This document shows positions 8,533 through 17,155 of a stretch of DNA of 64,000 bases, in pieces. Within the stretch, counting starts at the first letter, position 1, and each line of letters opens with the position of its first letter. The notes beneath the pieces are model-generated. The model ran no database searches, was not told the DNA's origin, and saw only the letters and a program-made list of their open reading frames with translations. The position numbers were made by a program, and so were the translations under genes. The DNA comes from CBDDHT01 sp965228615. Its GTDB lineage: Bacteria > Pseudomonadota > Alphaproteobacteria > Rhizobiales > Methyloligellaceae. The stretch lies in assembly GCA_965228615.1 (NCBI GenBank), contig CBDDHT010000004.1, positions 806,001 through 870,000 of the forward strand, in the 5' to 3' direction.

Positions 8533-9273
8533 ATGGAACTCGGTACATTCGAACTCGTCGCACTGCTAGCCATCATGTTCGTCGCTTCAGTCGCGCGGGG
8601 TTACGCCGGCTTTGGCTCGTCGGCGATTGTGATCGCAAGTGCATCACTCTTCATCGCACCAACGAAGCTCGTTCCCGTCCTCTACGTTCTTGAGGTTGGA
8701 GCAAGTATCGCCATGTTTCCGTCCGTCCGGCGGGAAGTCGACACCCCCATCTATTGGCGCATTCTTGCCGGATGCGCGATCGGGATACCGCTGGGCCAGT
8801 TTCTTCTGACCAACTGGCCGGCCGACACAGTGCGCATCGCTCTTTCAATTGCCGTCTTTGCATGCGCCATTCTTCTATGGCGTGGCTTTCGCCTCGGATT
8901 CCCGATGACCAACCGTTTCGCGTTGCTAACCGGCCTTCTAACCGGGCTCGGAAGCGGCCTCGCTGTTATCGGCGGAATGGTCATGGTGGTCATTCTCTAC
9001 GCGACCGATTTCGGCGCAGCCAGGACACGGGCAATGTGTATTGCAGTGTTTTTAGCGATGTACGCCTATGGGATCGGCATATCGGTGCTGAACGGGTTGT
9101 TCACGACCGAGACAGTCTGGCTCGTTCTGCTTCTTACAATGCCACTTCTCGCCGGCCTATGGATCGGCCAGCGTAGCTATCTTGCGACCACACCGGAGCG
9201 CTTTCGTCAGTTCTTACTGATTTTTCTGATGGCCCTGGCGCTTGTCGGCGTTGTCCGTGCGATGGTCCTCTAG
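8533..9273 (+). CDS. TauE/SafE-family membrane transporter
   Basis: A 246-aa polytopic membrane protein with about seven or eight hydrophobic helices in two similar halves. Each half begins with a glycine-rich motif (ARGYAGFGSSAI at about 21-32 and LTGLGSGLAVIGG in the second half), the internal repeat typical of the TauE/SafE (DUF81) family. Members are thought to export sulfite, sulfoacetate or other small organosulfur anions. The nearest gene is a sulfotransferase 0.9 kb away on the other strand, a weak hint only. The gene follows the composite repeat and converges on cckA. Confidence 0.82.
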   Translation: MELGTFELVALLAIMFVASVARGYAGFGSSAIVIASASLFIAPTKLVPVLYVLEVGASIAMFPSVRREVDTPIYWRILAGCAIGIPLGQFLLTNWPADTVRIALSIAVFACAILLWRGFRLGFPMTNRFALLTGLLTGLGSGLAVIGGMVMVVILYATDFGAARTRAMCIAVFLAMYAYGIGISVLNGLFTTETVWLVLLLTMPLLAGLWIGQRSYLATTPERFRQFLLIFLMALALVGVVRAMVL

Positions 9274-9332
9274 ATCAACCTGCGCTTAGTCGGAATCGAC
9301 AAAGCGCAGAAAAGTTGATCGACTGTAAGCTG

Positions 9333-9376
9333 CTAGAGCAACTTGTGTGCGTTTGACTAAACGCACGTTGCTCTAG
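9333..9376. terminator. Bulged hairpin between convergent genes
   Basis: CTAGAGCAAC (9333-9342) plus GTGCGTTT (9347-9354) pair with AAACGCAC (9359-9366) plus GTTGCTCTAG (9367-9376), leaving a GACT loop and one TTGT bulge. It sits between the stops of the transporter gene and cckA, so it may end transcription from both sides. There is no long T tract, so factor-independent termination is not certain. A dispersed repeat is the alternative. Confidence 0.5.
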
Positions 9377-9409
9377 CCGATCTGACGGCGAACCGTTCGC
9401 GCTTCGAGC

Positions 9410-11968
9410 CTACGCATCCAACGTATCCTTGACGGTCTCGGCCAGCTGCTTGAGTGAGAAGGGCTTCGGCAAAAATGCGAAATGCTCATTTGCATCCAGA
9501 TTCTTCTTGAACGCATCTTCCGCATAACCGGAGATGAAGATGATCTTCAGATCCGGATTGGTCTTGCGCAGCTCCTTCAGAAGCGTCGGTCCATCCATCT
9601 CGGGCATGACAACATCCGAAACGACGAGATCCACCGCGCCCGTATACTCTTCCATGACATCAAGCGCTTCGGCGCCGGTGGACGCTTCCAGGACCTCGTA
9701 ACCACGCCCGGCAAGTGCGCGTGCGGCAAAACTCCTGACGGCTTCCTCGTCTTCGACCAGAAGCACCGTTCCGGTTCCTGTCAGATCCTTCGAGCGTTTC
9801 GGTGCATCGAGTTTCGGTGCCTCGACGACATCTGCTGTATCGTCTTCGAAGTGTCGCGGGAGATATATGCGGAACGTCGTGCCATGGCCCAACTCGCTGT
9901 CGACAAAGATAAAGCCACCCGTCTGCTTGATGATTCCATAGACGGTTGAAAGCCCGAGACCGGTCCCCTTCCCGACCTCCTTGGTCGAAAAGAAGGGCTC
10001 GAAAATCTTCTCCCGTACATCTGCCGACATGCCGGTACCGGAATCGACAATCTCGCACAGGACATATTCGCCCTCCTGCATCAGCGGCTCATTCAGTCGC
10101 TTGACTTCCCGCTCGCTCAGATTGGCTGTTCGGATCGAGAGCTTGCCGCCATCGGGCATCGCATCACGGGCATTGACCGCAAGGTTGATTACCACCTGCT
10201 CGAATTGATGGAGGTCTGCTTTGACCCGCCACAGATCGCTGCCGTTGGAGACATCCAAAGCGATCTTCTCGCCAATCAGCCGTCCAAGAAGGATCGAAAG
10301 GTCCGTCAGAACATCGTTGAGACTCAGAACCTGCGGACGCAATGTCTGCTGACGCGAGAATGCCAGGAGCTGACGGACAAGACCCGCCGCGCGATTGGCA
10401 TTCTGCTTGATATTCATGATGTCCTGGAACGCGGGGTCCGTCGGACGGTGGTTTGCCAGCAACAGCTCCGAGAAGCCGATGATCGCGGTCAGCACATTGT
10501 TGAAATCGTGAGCGATGCCGCCGGCGAGCTGACCGATCGCCTGCATCTTCTGGCTCTGTGCGATCTGCACTTCAAGCGCCCGCTGTTCGGTCGCATCGAC
10601 GGCATAAACGATCGCCGCCTCCTCCGACATGTCGTCCTGTTCGACCGGGCTCACGAAGAGCCGGCCATTGCGTCCGTTATCGTCACCGAACATCGCTTCG
10701 ACCGGCTCGATCAGCACCTGACCGGACAAGGCCGATTCAATGGCTTTTTCAAGCGCATCCCGAGAGTCTGCATCGACCAGATCAATGATCTGCGCACCGC
10801 TCTCGGCCTGACGTTCGCCCGCAGCACCGAACATTCGCGCGAATGAGGCATTCGATTTGCGAATGCGACCGGCACGGTCGATCGTGATGATAGCAATTGG
10901 AGCAGAATGGAAGAAACGCGCAAAGCGGATTTCGGCAGCCTGTCCGCCTTCTTCAGTTTCGCTCCCCGACCCGCGATTCATGACCAGCATATGCGAAAGC
11001 TGGTTTTCTCCGTCGGGCAGATCCATCACCCTGTGGAAAACCCGGACCGGAACGCTCATTCCGTCGCGGCTGATCAGGTCAATATCGAAGCGCGCGACTT
11101 CTCCGGGCGAAGGCCCGTCGGAAATCTGCTGCACCATGGCGGCCGAATCTTCCGACATCAGATCGCGCAGCATGATTTCGCCCGCGGCAGCTTCCGACAA
11201 TTCGATGCCGAGCCAATGCGCCAATGTTGCGTTCAGATATTCGATCCGCCCGCCCCGGCTCGACGACAAGAATCCGACCGGTGCGCTGTCCAAATAGGCA
11301 ATAACCTGCTGTAGCTTGTCGAAGGCATCTTCTTCCTGCCGGCGCTCGCCTGTCAGATCTGCGACCTCCCAGACGGTCAGCGTCGGGCGACCCGACTCGT
11401 TGGATCCAGCCGGGCATGGACGCACCGCAACACGATACCAACGTGTCGGCGTGGAGACACCTTCGCCTTCACCATCCGGCGGCACGGCGAATTCTTCAGT
11501 CCAACTGCGCCCTTCCCGCCCCGCCCTGAGCAACCGGTATACGGCATCGGCGCTCTCAGGCGATCCGGTAAACGCCCGTTCTATGGTGGGAATGTCCTCG
11601 CCACCTTCAACGCCAACCAAACGCAGATACGCCTTGTTGGCGTACTCGACATCGCCATCTCGGACGATCAAAGCGCCATTGGGAAGATTATCGGCAAAGG
11701 CCTTGGTCAGATCGTTCTTGGGTGCACGCTCGCTAAATTTCAGCAATCCTGCTGCCCCAGCGAACAGCGAGAACACACCAACGATCGAAAGACCGGCAAG
11801 AACAGCCAAAACAAACGGCTCTGCGGCATCCCGCGACAACATGGCAATGGCCACAGCGCCGAACGCCAAGCCAAGCCCCAGTAGTACGAGAAGGCCGATG
11901 CTTCCGTCGCGATCCGTACGATCGACAACAGATTCGGCATACTTCATTGGCGCGTCAACATTACTCAT
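9410..11968 (-). CDS. cckA: Hybrid histidine kinase CckA
   Basis: An 852-aa hybrid kinase from the ATG at 11966-11968. Two N-terminal membrane helices (about residues 20-70) are followed by PAS-like domains, a HisKA domain with the strongly conserved GGIAHDFNNVLTAI box, an HATPase domain (GTGMSADVREKIF, GKGTGLGLSTVYG), and a C-terminal receiver whose phospho-acceptor is in VVSDVVMPEMDG. This is the CckA layout. In alphaproteobacteria CckA feeds phosphate through ChpT to CtrA, which governs cell cycle and flagellar genes. It lies 102 bp downstream of flhB in the same direction, so transcription from the flagellar operon could reach it. A longer frame to 12001 exists but lacks a better start. 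Confidence 0.92.
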   Translation of the reverse strand: MSNVDAPMKYAESVVDRTDRDGSIGLLVLLGLGLAFGAVAIAMLSRDAAEPFVLAVLAGLSIVGVFSLFAGAAGLLKFSERAPKNDLTKAFADNLPNGALIVRDGDVEYANKAYLRLVGVEGGEDIPTIERAFTGSPESADAVYRLLRAGREGRSWTEEFAVPPDGEGEGVSTPTRWYRVAVRPCPAGSNESGRPTLTVWEVADLTGERRQEEDAFDKLQQVIAYLDSAPVGFLSSSRGGRIEYLNATLAHWLGIELSEAAAGEIMLRDLMSEDSAAMVQQISDGPSPGEVARFDIDLISRDGMSVPVRVFHRVMDLPDGENQLSHMLVMNRGSGSETEEGGQAAEIRFARFFHSAPIAIITIDRAGRIRKSNASFARMFGAAGERQAESGAQIIDLVDADSRDALEKAIESALSGQVLIEPVEAMFGDDNGRNGRLFVSPVEQDDMSEEAAIVYAVDATEQRALEVQIAQSQKMQAIGQLAGGIAHDFNNVLTAIIGFSELLLANHRPTDPAFQDIMNIKQNANRAAGLVRQLLAFSRQQTLRPQVLSLNDVLTDLSILLGRLIGEKIALDVSNGSDLWRVKADLHQFEQVVINLAVNARDAMPDGGKLSIRTANLSEREVKRLNEPLMQEGEYVLCEIVDSGTGMSADVREKIFEPFFSTKEVGKGTGLGLSTVYGIIKQTGGFIFVDSELGHGTTFRIYLPRHFEDDTADVVEAPKLDAPKRSKDLTGTGTVLLVEDEEAVRSFAARALAGRGYEVLEASTGAEALDVMEEYTGAVDLVVSDVVMPEMDGPTLLKELRKTNPDLKIIFISGYAEDAFKKNLDANEHFAFLPKPFSLKQLAETVKDTLDA

Positions 11969-12070
11969 GAGTCGGAAAATAGCCGATTCGCATGGCGTCA
12001 TCGTTAAGATTCGGCCGACTCTGTATAGACTTGTCGCGATTATTTGAAGCAGCGTGTGGACAAGCGCTTT

Positions 12071-13147
12071 TTAGCTTCGCCAACTCCGCGACTCTCTCAG
12101 CCGCATGACATAGCCAATAACTTCGGCCACGGCCTTGTAGTGCTCGGACGGAATCTCATCATCGACCTCGACACCGGCATAAAGAGCGCGAGCCAATGGC
12201 GGGTTCTCGACGCGTGGAATGTTATGCGCATCGGAGATTTCTCTGATTTTCATAGCGACATCGTCGACACCCTTTGCCACGCAGATCGGCGCGGGCATAC
12301 CGGCCTCATATTGAAGCGCAATCGAGTAGTGAGTCGGGTTTGTGACAACGACCGTCGCGTTCGGCACATTGGCCATCATCCGCTTGCGGCCGCGTTCGGC
12401 ACGCACCTGTCGCAGCTTGGCTTTGACCTGCGGGTCGCCTTCCATCTGCTTGTGCTCGTCGCGCACTTCTTTGATGGTCATACGCTGCTTTTCCCACCAT
12501 TTGTGCTTTTCCCAGGCAAAATCGAGCCCGGCAACAATCGAGAGAATGGCAATAACGCCGAGGAGCATTTCCCCGGACAATTCCTGAATGACCAACAGAA
12601 TCGCCATGGGGTCCGCCGAGATCAGAGTGTCGAGGCGGTCACGGCTTGGCCACAGAATCCATCCCATGACGCCGCCGACGATGGCAAGCTTGGCAATCCC
12701 TTTGACGAAATTCACCAGGCTGCGTGCTGAGAAGAGCCGCTTGAATCCTCCGAGCAGTGAGATTTTGTTGAGTTTGGGTTTCAGAGATTCGGCCGAAAGC
12801 AACGGAGCATGCTGCACCATATTGCCGGCAATCCCCGCGATCATCATGATCAACAGCGGAAATCCAAACGACGCGACGATGGCGCCGCCGAGCAGAAGCG
12901 TCAGTCGCTGCAGGCCGGGACCATCCATCGGCAGATCGTGCGCATCCGACAGAAACGTCTTCAAACTCACGCTCAACGATCCTGCGGCGTCGCCCATGAA
13001 CACCATGATGACCAATGTCGCGGCCGTCATCATGAACCAGGATGTAACCTCCTGACTTTTCGGAACGTCACCCTTCTTTCGCGCATCATCGAGCTTCTTT
13101 TGGCTCGGTTCCTCTGTTTTTTCATGTTCTTCGGGTGTGTCGGCCAT
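12071..13147 (-). CDS. flhB: Flagellar export gate protein FlhB
   Basis: A 358-aa inner-membrane component of the flagellar type III export apparatus. It begins with the cytoplasmic segment EEPSQKKLDDARKKG typical of FlhB, has four membrane helices (about 30-210) and a cytoplasmic domain with the autocleavage motif NPTH (in VVTNPTHYSIAL). Cleavage between Asn and Pro switches export from rod/hook to filament substrates. It follows fliR by 17 bp in the leftward operon. Confidence 0.96.
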   Translation of the reverse strand: MADTPEEHEKTEEPSQKKLDDARKKGDVPKSQEVTSWFMMTAATLVIMVFMGDAAGSLSVSLKTFLSDAHDLPMDGPGLQRLTLLLGGAIVASFGFPLLIMMIAGIAGNMVQHAPLLSAESLKPKLNKISLLGGFKRLFSARSLVNFVKGIAKLAIVGGVMGWILWPSRDRLDTLISADPMAILLVIQELSGEMLLGVIAILSIVAGLDFAWEKHKWWEKQRMTIKEVRDEHKQMEGDPQVKAKLRQVRAERGRKRMMANVPNATVVVTNPTHYSIALQYEAGMPAPICVAKGVDDVAMKIREISDAHNIPRVENPPLARALYAGVEVDDEIPSEHYKAVAEVIGYVMRLRESRSWRS

Positions 13148-13164
13148 GCGTCTTTCCTAACCGA

Positions 13165-13932
13165 TCACCCGGCGATGTAAGGCTCGAGCGCCTTGCCGTA
13201 ATAGTCGAGGAACCAAAGCATCATGTTCGACAGCAGGAAGAGCAGAAGAATGAAGCCGAGGAGAATGTTTGCCGGCATCGCAAGAAAGAACACCTGGACC
13301 TGGGGAATCAGCCGGCTGAGCACGCCGATACCCAGATAAAACACCAACCCGAACACGAGGAATGGTGCAGCAATCTGAAACGCCACGCGAAAACTATCGG
13401 CAAGGGTTGTGAGGGCCACTTCGGCGAAATCGCCCGATGGAAGTGTCATTCCCGGCCGGAACAGGCGATAGCTGTCATGGACCGCCATCAGCAGATAATG
13501 ATGGAGATCGGTCGCGAAAATCAGCGTTACCGACAGGACAGAAAAGAAACTGGCAAACAGCGTCGTCTGGATACCTTGCGCCGGATCGACATTCTGAGCG
13601 AAGCCGAGCCCTGTTTGAATCGCGATTGTCGAGCCTGCGACCTGTAGACCCGTCGCAATCATTTTGACCGCAAGCCCAATTGCCAGGCCAACGATGACTT
13701 CGCCGACGAGCAAGGCCACCATTCCACCGATCGTGTTCGGTATTTTCGGAAACACTTCATGGACGACCGGATAAAGAATCAGGGTGAGAGCGAGCGCAAA
13801 GACCAACCGGAGCCGGGACGGCACCGAACGATCGCCAATCCCTGGCAGAGCCATCGCCATTGCTCCGACGCGCGCAAAAATCAGAAGGAACGCAAAGGCC
13901 GTCTGAGGCAGAAAGTCGAGTGAGACGGTCAT
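13165..13932 (-). CDS. fliR: Flagellar export gate protein FliR
   Basis: A 255-aa hydrophobic protein with about six membrane helices, of standard FliR length. It forms the core of the export gate with FliP and FliQ and is homologous to SctT of injectisomes. The segment LPGIGDRSVPSRLRLVFALALTL and the LGFAQNVDP motif are characteristic. It lies 18 bp after fliQ and 17 bp before flhB, the usual export-gate gene order. Confidence 0.95.
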   Translation of the reverse strand: MTVSLDFLPQTAFAFLLIFARVGAMAMALPGIGDRSVPSRLRLVFALALTLILYPVVHEVFPKIPNTIGGMVALLVGEVIVGLAIGLAVKMIATGLQVAGSTIAIQTGLGFAQNVDPAQGIQTTLFASFFSVLSVTLIFATDLHHYLLMAVHDSYRLFRPGMTLPSGDFAEVALTTLADSFRVAFQIAAPFLVFGLVFYLGIGVLSRLIPQVQVFFLAMPANILLGFILLLFLLSNMMLWFLDYYGKALEPYIAG

Positions 13933-13950
13933 GCCCCGTCACGCATCTCA

Positions 13951-14214
13951 TCAGCCGCCAATGATATGGGCAGCAACCCGATGCATGTATCCAGCCAGAG
14001 CGGAACTCATGAACGGCAGGGCAATGATCATCGTAACGAAAATGGCGACGATCTTCGGAATGAAGACGAGCGTCATCTCCTGGATCTGCGTCAGCGCCTG
14101 GATCAAGGCAATTACCACACCGACGAGGAGCCCGGCGATCATCAACGGGCCGGCAACCAGCAGGAGGGTCCAAATCCCGTCGCGCGCAATATCGAGAACT
14201 TCTGCTCCGCTCAT
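13951..14214 (-). CDS. fliQ: Flagellar export gate protein FliQ
   Basis: An 87-aa protein with two membrane helices joined by a short loop (QALTQIQEMTLVFIPKI), the signature of FliQ/SctS. It assembles around FliP and FliR in the export gate. The length is typical (about 88-90 aa), and the gene sits between fliE and fliR. Confidence 0.95.
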   Translation of the reverse strand: MSGAEVLDIARDGIWTLLLVAGPLMIAGLLVGVVIALIQALTQIQEMTLVFIPKIVAIFVTMIIALPFMSSALAGYMHRVAAHIIGG

Positions 14215-14268
14215 TTCTCATCTCCAATTCAAAGCGTTGCGTTCTCAAACAACAACGGGTTGGCCCGA

Positions 14269-14583
14269 TCAGATGGGCATATTCATGAGTTCTTGATAGG
14301 CCGATATCACGCGATCGCGCACAGCCACCATCGACTCGACAGCAAGCTCCGTTTCAGCGACGGCCGTCACCACGTCGACCATGTCTGCCTGCCCTGATGC
14401 CAAGTCGGTTGCTTTGGTCTCTGCCGCTTGTCCCGTTGCCTGAACGTTCTCCAGAGCAGACTTCAAGACGTTGGCGAATTCAGCACCATCCTTGATTGGC
14501 GCAGCACCCTGAGCGGACTTTTCCGCGCCGGAGACCAGTTTTGCTGCAGATGTGTAGGCATTGAGGGCCGCTGTTGGATTCAT
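14269..14583 (-). CDS. fliE: Flagellar hook-basal body protein FliE
   Basis: A 104-aa protein that links the MS ring to the proximal rod. The C-terminal half (DMVDVVTAVAETELAVESMVAVRDRVISAY with the ending YQELMNMPI) matches the FliE signature closely. The N-terminus is alanine-rich and variable, as usual. It lies 33 bp after flgC in the leftward rod operon. Confidence 0.93.
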   Translation of the reverse strand: MNPTAALNAYTSAAKLVSGAEKSAQGAAPIKDGAEFANVLKSALENVQATGQAAETKATDLASGQADMVDVVTAVAETELAVESMVAVRDRVISAYQELMNMPI

Positions 14584-14616
14584 GGCTCAGGCTCCTTTAG
14601 ATCAGTGCAGCGGCGA

Positions 14617-15027
14617 TCAAGCGCGCAGGATATCGATGGTTCGCGACAGCATTCGCCGTGTCGCGTTGATGACGTTGAGATTGGCTTCGTAGCTGCGCTG
14701 CGCTTCCCGCATATCCATGGTTTCGACGAGCGAGTTGACGTTCGGCAATTTTACATAGCCGTTTGCATCCGCCGCCGGATGGCCCGGTTCGTGGCGCTGG
14801 CCGAAATCCGACCTGTCGAGGCGTACCGGGCCCATTTTCACAATGCTGGCGCCGACATCACGATCCAACGCTTCTTTGAATGTCGGGATTTTCCGACGGT
14901 AGGGCTGTCCATCGGGTGTCTTGGCGGTGGAGTTCGAATTCGCAAGGTTCTCGGCAATAATCCGCATGCGCCCGGTTTGGGCCCGCAATCCCGATGCGGC
15001 AATCTTGATCGACTGCATTAGATCCAT
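14617..15027 (-). CDS. flgC: Flagellar basal-body rod protein FlgC
   Basis: A 136-aa proximal rod protein. It has the N-terminal rod signature (SGLRAQTGRMRIIAENLANSNS) and the C-terminal helix with VETMDMREAQRSYEANLNV, both shared by axial flagellar proteins and needed for coiled-coil packing. It follows flgB by 33 bp. Confidence 0.95.
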   Translation of the reverse strand: MDLMQSIKIAASGLRAQTGRMRIIAENLANSNSTAKTPDGQPYRRKIPTFKEALDRDVGASIVKMGPVRLDRSDFGQRHEPGHPAADANGYVKLPNVNSLVETMDMREAQRSYEANLNVINATRRMLSRTIDILRA

Positions 15028-15060
15028 GTTTTCATGCTCCGTTGGGTCACTGATTTAGCG

Positions 15061-15468
15061 CTAGCGACCACGGCCAACCGCCGTACGCAAAAGCCCGAGA
15101 CTTTTCGAATAGAGTGAAGAAGCGAGCTGAAAATCGAACTGGTTGCCAGCGACTTTCATCATCTCTTCTTCCAGCACCACGCCATTGCCTTCCGGCGTGA
15201 TTTCCCAGCCATCTTGCTGGCGGCTGTTGGGACTGGGACCGCTGACAGGCATCGCCGGCCCCTGCATATGCGCTCTGTGTGTTCGCCCCTGGACCACGCC
15301 CTGCACGGCTGTCATGGCAAGCGTCTGACCGAATGACATTGGTTTCAGCTCACGCGCGCGATAATTCGGCGTATCGGCATTGGCGACATTTTCGGAAAGC
15401 ACCTTCTGGCGGGTCTGATGCCAGTGCATCTTGGATTTGAGAAAGCCCAGAAATTTGAGGTCTTCCAT
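15061..15468 (-). CDS. flgB: Flagellar basal-body rod protein FlgB
   Basis: A 135-aa proximal rod protein from the ATG at 15466-15468, which has a GGAAGG ribosome site. A longer frame to 15546 would cover the promoter region. The rod signature is RQKVLSENVANADTPNYRARE, and the C-terminus (MMKVAGNQFDFQLASSLYSKS) is the matching helix. It is first in the leftward run flgB-flgC-fliE-fliQ-fliR-flhB and diverges from fliO. Confidence 0.94.
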   Translation of the reverse strand: MEDLKFLGFLKSKMHWHQTRQKVLSENVANADTPNYRARELKPMSFGQTLAMTAVQGVVQGRTHRAHMQGPAMPVSGPSPNSRQQDGWEITPEGNGVVLEEEMMKVAGNQFDFQLASSLYSKSLGLLRTAVGRGR

Positions 15469-15526
15469 TGCCGCCTTCCAACTGATTGTGCCCCACGACC
15501 AATGCCGTGAAGCAATTGCCCCGCTA

Positions 15527-15539
15527 GGCAAACTTTGCC
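15527..15539. promoter_or_regulatory. GGCA-N5-TGCC palindrome, candidate flagellar regulator site
   Basis: GGCAAACTTTGCC is a perfect palindrome with one central base, 58 bp upstream of the flgB start codon in the flgB/fliO divergent region. The same GGCA-N5-TGCC form recurs at 15654-15666 and 24642-24654, always between divergent flagellar operons. This resembles the ftr enhancers bound by the NtrC-type activator FlbD in Caulobacter. FlbD itself is not in the window. Confidence 0.5.
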
Positions 15540-15653
15540 GCCACAAATCTTAAAAAGGTGTTAATAGGTGCCCTCATGCGGGACAGATGCGGCTCTTCTT
15601 TCCTGTTCGGCCGTCCGATGCCCTCGAATTAACCTTTTGTTAGGGATAAGTGC

Positions 15654-15666
15654 GGCAGTTTTTGCC
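15654..15666. promoter_or_regulatory. Second GGCA-N5-TGCC site in the flgB/fliO intergenic region
   Basis: GGCAGTTTTTGCC lies 63 bp upstream of the fliO start. It has the same arms and spacing as the sites at 15527 and 24642, and would be well placed to control both divergent transcripts. No clear sigma-54 promoter was found here. Confidence 0.42.
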
Positions 15667-15729
15667 CATCGTTAACCACTTCAAGTCGCGCTAGGCGGGG
15701 CCGATCGCGGCGGCAAAATTCGAGTGCTC

Positions 15730-16116
15730 ATGGATACCGATCTCACCCAGCTCATTACCTTCATTGCGATATTCATCCTTGTGATCGCAATGATCGGTAT
15801 CGGAGCTTGGCTGCTGAAGAGTTTGCTATCGGGCGGCAGTGCAGCCGCCAGCGGCATCTTGCGCAGCCGTGAAAAGCGCCTCGGCGTGGTGGAGGCCGCT
15901 TCCGTGGACGGAAGACGTAAGCTCATTCTGATCAAACGCGATGACAAAGAGCATCTGATCATGACCGGCGGACCGGTCGATGTGCTTATCGAAACGGGAA
16001 TCGAAGCAATCCGCCCTATCACTCCTGAATCCGAGCCATCGGAGGATGATCGCCGAATCATCCTGGCGCGAGGCGAAGCCCGACGGGCATCGGATCCTTA
16101 TGAGAACGACGATTGA
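15730..16116 (+). CDS. fliO: Flagellar biosynthesis protein FliO
   Basis: A 128-aa protein with a single N-terminal membrane helix (about residues 7-32) followed by a small cytoplasmic domain (REKRLGVVEAASVDGRRKLILI, then GGPVDVLIETGI). This layout is typical of the FliO family, which acts as a chaperone for FliP ring assembly. A GTG two codons upstream (15724) is an alternative start. Its end overlaps the fliP start by 17 bases. Confidence 0.88.
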   Translation: MDTDLTQLITFIAIFILVIAMIGIGAWLLKSLLSGGSAAASGILRSREKRLGVVEAASVDGRRKLILIKRDDKEHLIMTGGPVDVLIETGIEAIRPITPESEPSEDDRRIILARGEARRASDPYENDD

Positions 16117-16873
16117 CGCTACGGGACTGAACACACTCAAGTCCGCACTACGCCTGATCGTTCCGACGACGGTCGCCTTCGCCATGCTCACCGAGCCGGC
16201 GTTGGCTCAAAACGTCACGATCGGATTCGGCGAGGAAACCGGTGTTACGGAACGCGCGATCCAACTCATCGCATTGGTGACGATCCTCTCGCTGGCACCA
16301 TCGATCCTCATCATGGTCACGTCATTCACACGAATCGTGGTTGTCCTGTCGCTTCTGCGGACAGCCATCGGCATCCAGCAGGCGCCACCGAACACGGTTG
16401 TGATCAGTCTCGCACTCTTTCTCACCGCCTTTGTCATGTCTCCCGTTTTCGAGAGGGCCTATCAGGCAGGTATTAAACCGCTGATTGAAGAACAGATGGA
16501 GCTTCCGCAGGCCTTCGAGAAGACAGTCGAGCCTTTCCGAGGATTCATGCTCTCTCATGTACGAGAAAAAGATCTGGACTTGTTCGCAAATCTGGCAGGG
16601 ACCGAAAAAGTTGCGAAGTCAGAAGATATCGGGCTACGCGTTCTAGTGCCGGCTTTCATGATCTCGGAACTCAAGAGAGCATTCGAAATCGGCTTTCTGC
16701 TCTTCGTTCCCTTCATTGTCATCGATATGGTCGTGGCATCCGTTTTGATGTCGATGGGCATGATGATGCTGCCGCCGGTCATCATATCTCTGCCTTTCAA
16801 ACTGATATTCTTCGTTCTCGTGGATGGCTGGCACCTGGTCGCCGGAAGCCTGGTCCAAAGCTACGGAAGTTGA
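16100..16873 (+). CDS. fliP: Flagellar export gate protein FliP
   Basis: A 257-aa export-gate protein. It has a cleavable signal peptide ending near PALAQ and four further membrane helices. The segments APSILIMVTSFTRIVVVLS, PPNTVVISLALFLT and the C-terminal KLIFFVLVDGWHLV are diagnostic of FliP/SctR. The ATG at 16100 lies within the end of fliO, so the two are co-translated. An upstream in-frame extension to 15980 only overlaps fliO. Confidence 0.95.
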   Translation: MRTTIDATGLNTLKSALRLIVPTTVAFAMLTEPALAQNVTIGFGEETGVTERAIQLIALVTILSLAPSILIMVTSFTRIVVVLSLLRTAIGIQQAPPNTVVISLALFLTAFVMSPVFERAYQAGIKPLIEEQMELPQAFEKTVEPFRGFMLSHVREKDLDLFANLAGTEKVAKSEDIGLRVLVPAFMISELKRAFEIGFLLFVPFIVIDMVVASVLMSMGMMMLPPVIISLPFKLIFFVLVDGWHLVAGSLVQSYGS

Positions 16874-17091
16874 TTCTTTTCGCACAAGGGGCTTGAAGTT
16901 TCACGGATCGTTCACAAATCAATGAGGACAGTGTCGGCGTACTCACCGCAAGTTCCTGCTTCCGAAGTCGATAAGTATCAGTTTCGGTAGAGGTTTAGTC
17001 GCTGTGATGACGACATTCGTCCCTGCATATGGTTCGACAGTGACCGGTTCCTCTTGAGCCGTCATGTCAGTCCCCCAAACTATTTCCTAAG

Positions 17092-17120
17092 CCCCCGCGA
17101 TTTTCGTGGGGGTTTTTTTT
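17092..17120 (+). terminator. Rho-independent terminator
   Basis: A 9-bp stem (CCCCCGCGA / TCGTGGGGG, one G-U pair) with a TTT loop is followed by eight T residues. It is the strongest intrinsic terminator in the window and reads rightward. It lies 219 bp after fliP; the stretch 16874-17091 shows no ORF of note. It may therefore end the fliOP message with a long tail, or an unrecognised short transcript. Confidence 0.9.
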
Positions 17121-17155
17121 GGTGCGGTCTCAGACAGCATCGTGGAGATGCGCCG

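Noticed and set aside
7980..8693. Arg/Ala/Pro-rich frames within the composite repeat (also 17277-17633)
   Set aside because: The same frames recur in both repeat copies because the DNA is repeated and GC-rich. They look like translations of palindromic repeat DNA, not proteins.
15469..15546. A longer start for flgB
   Set aside because: It would include the GGCA-N5-TGCC site, and residues before MEDLKF have no counterpart in rod proteins.
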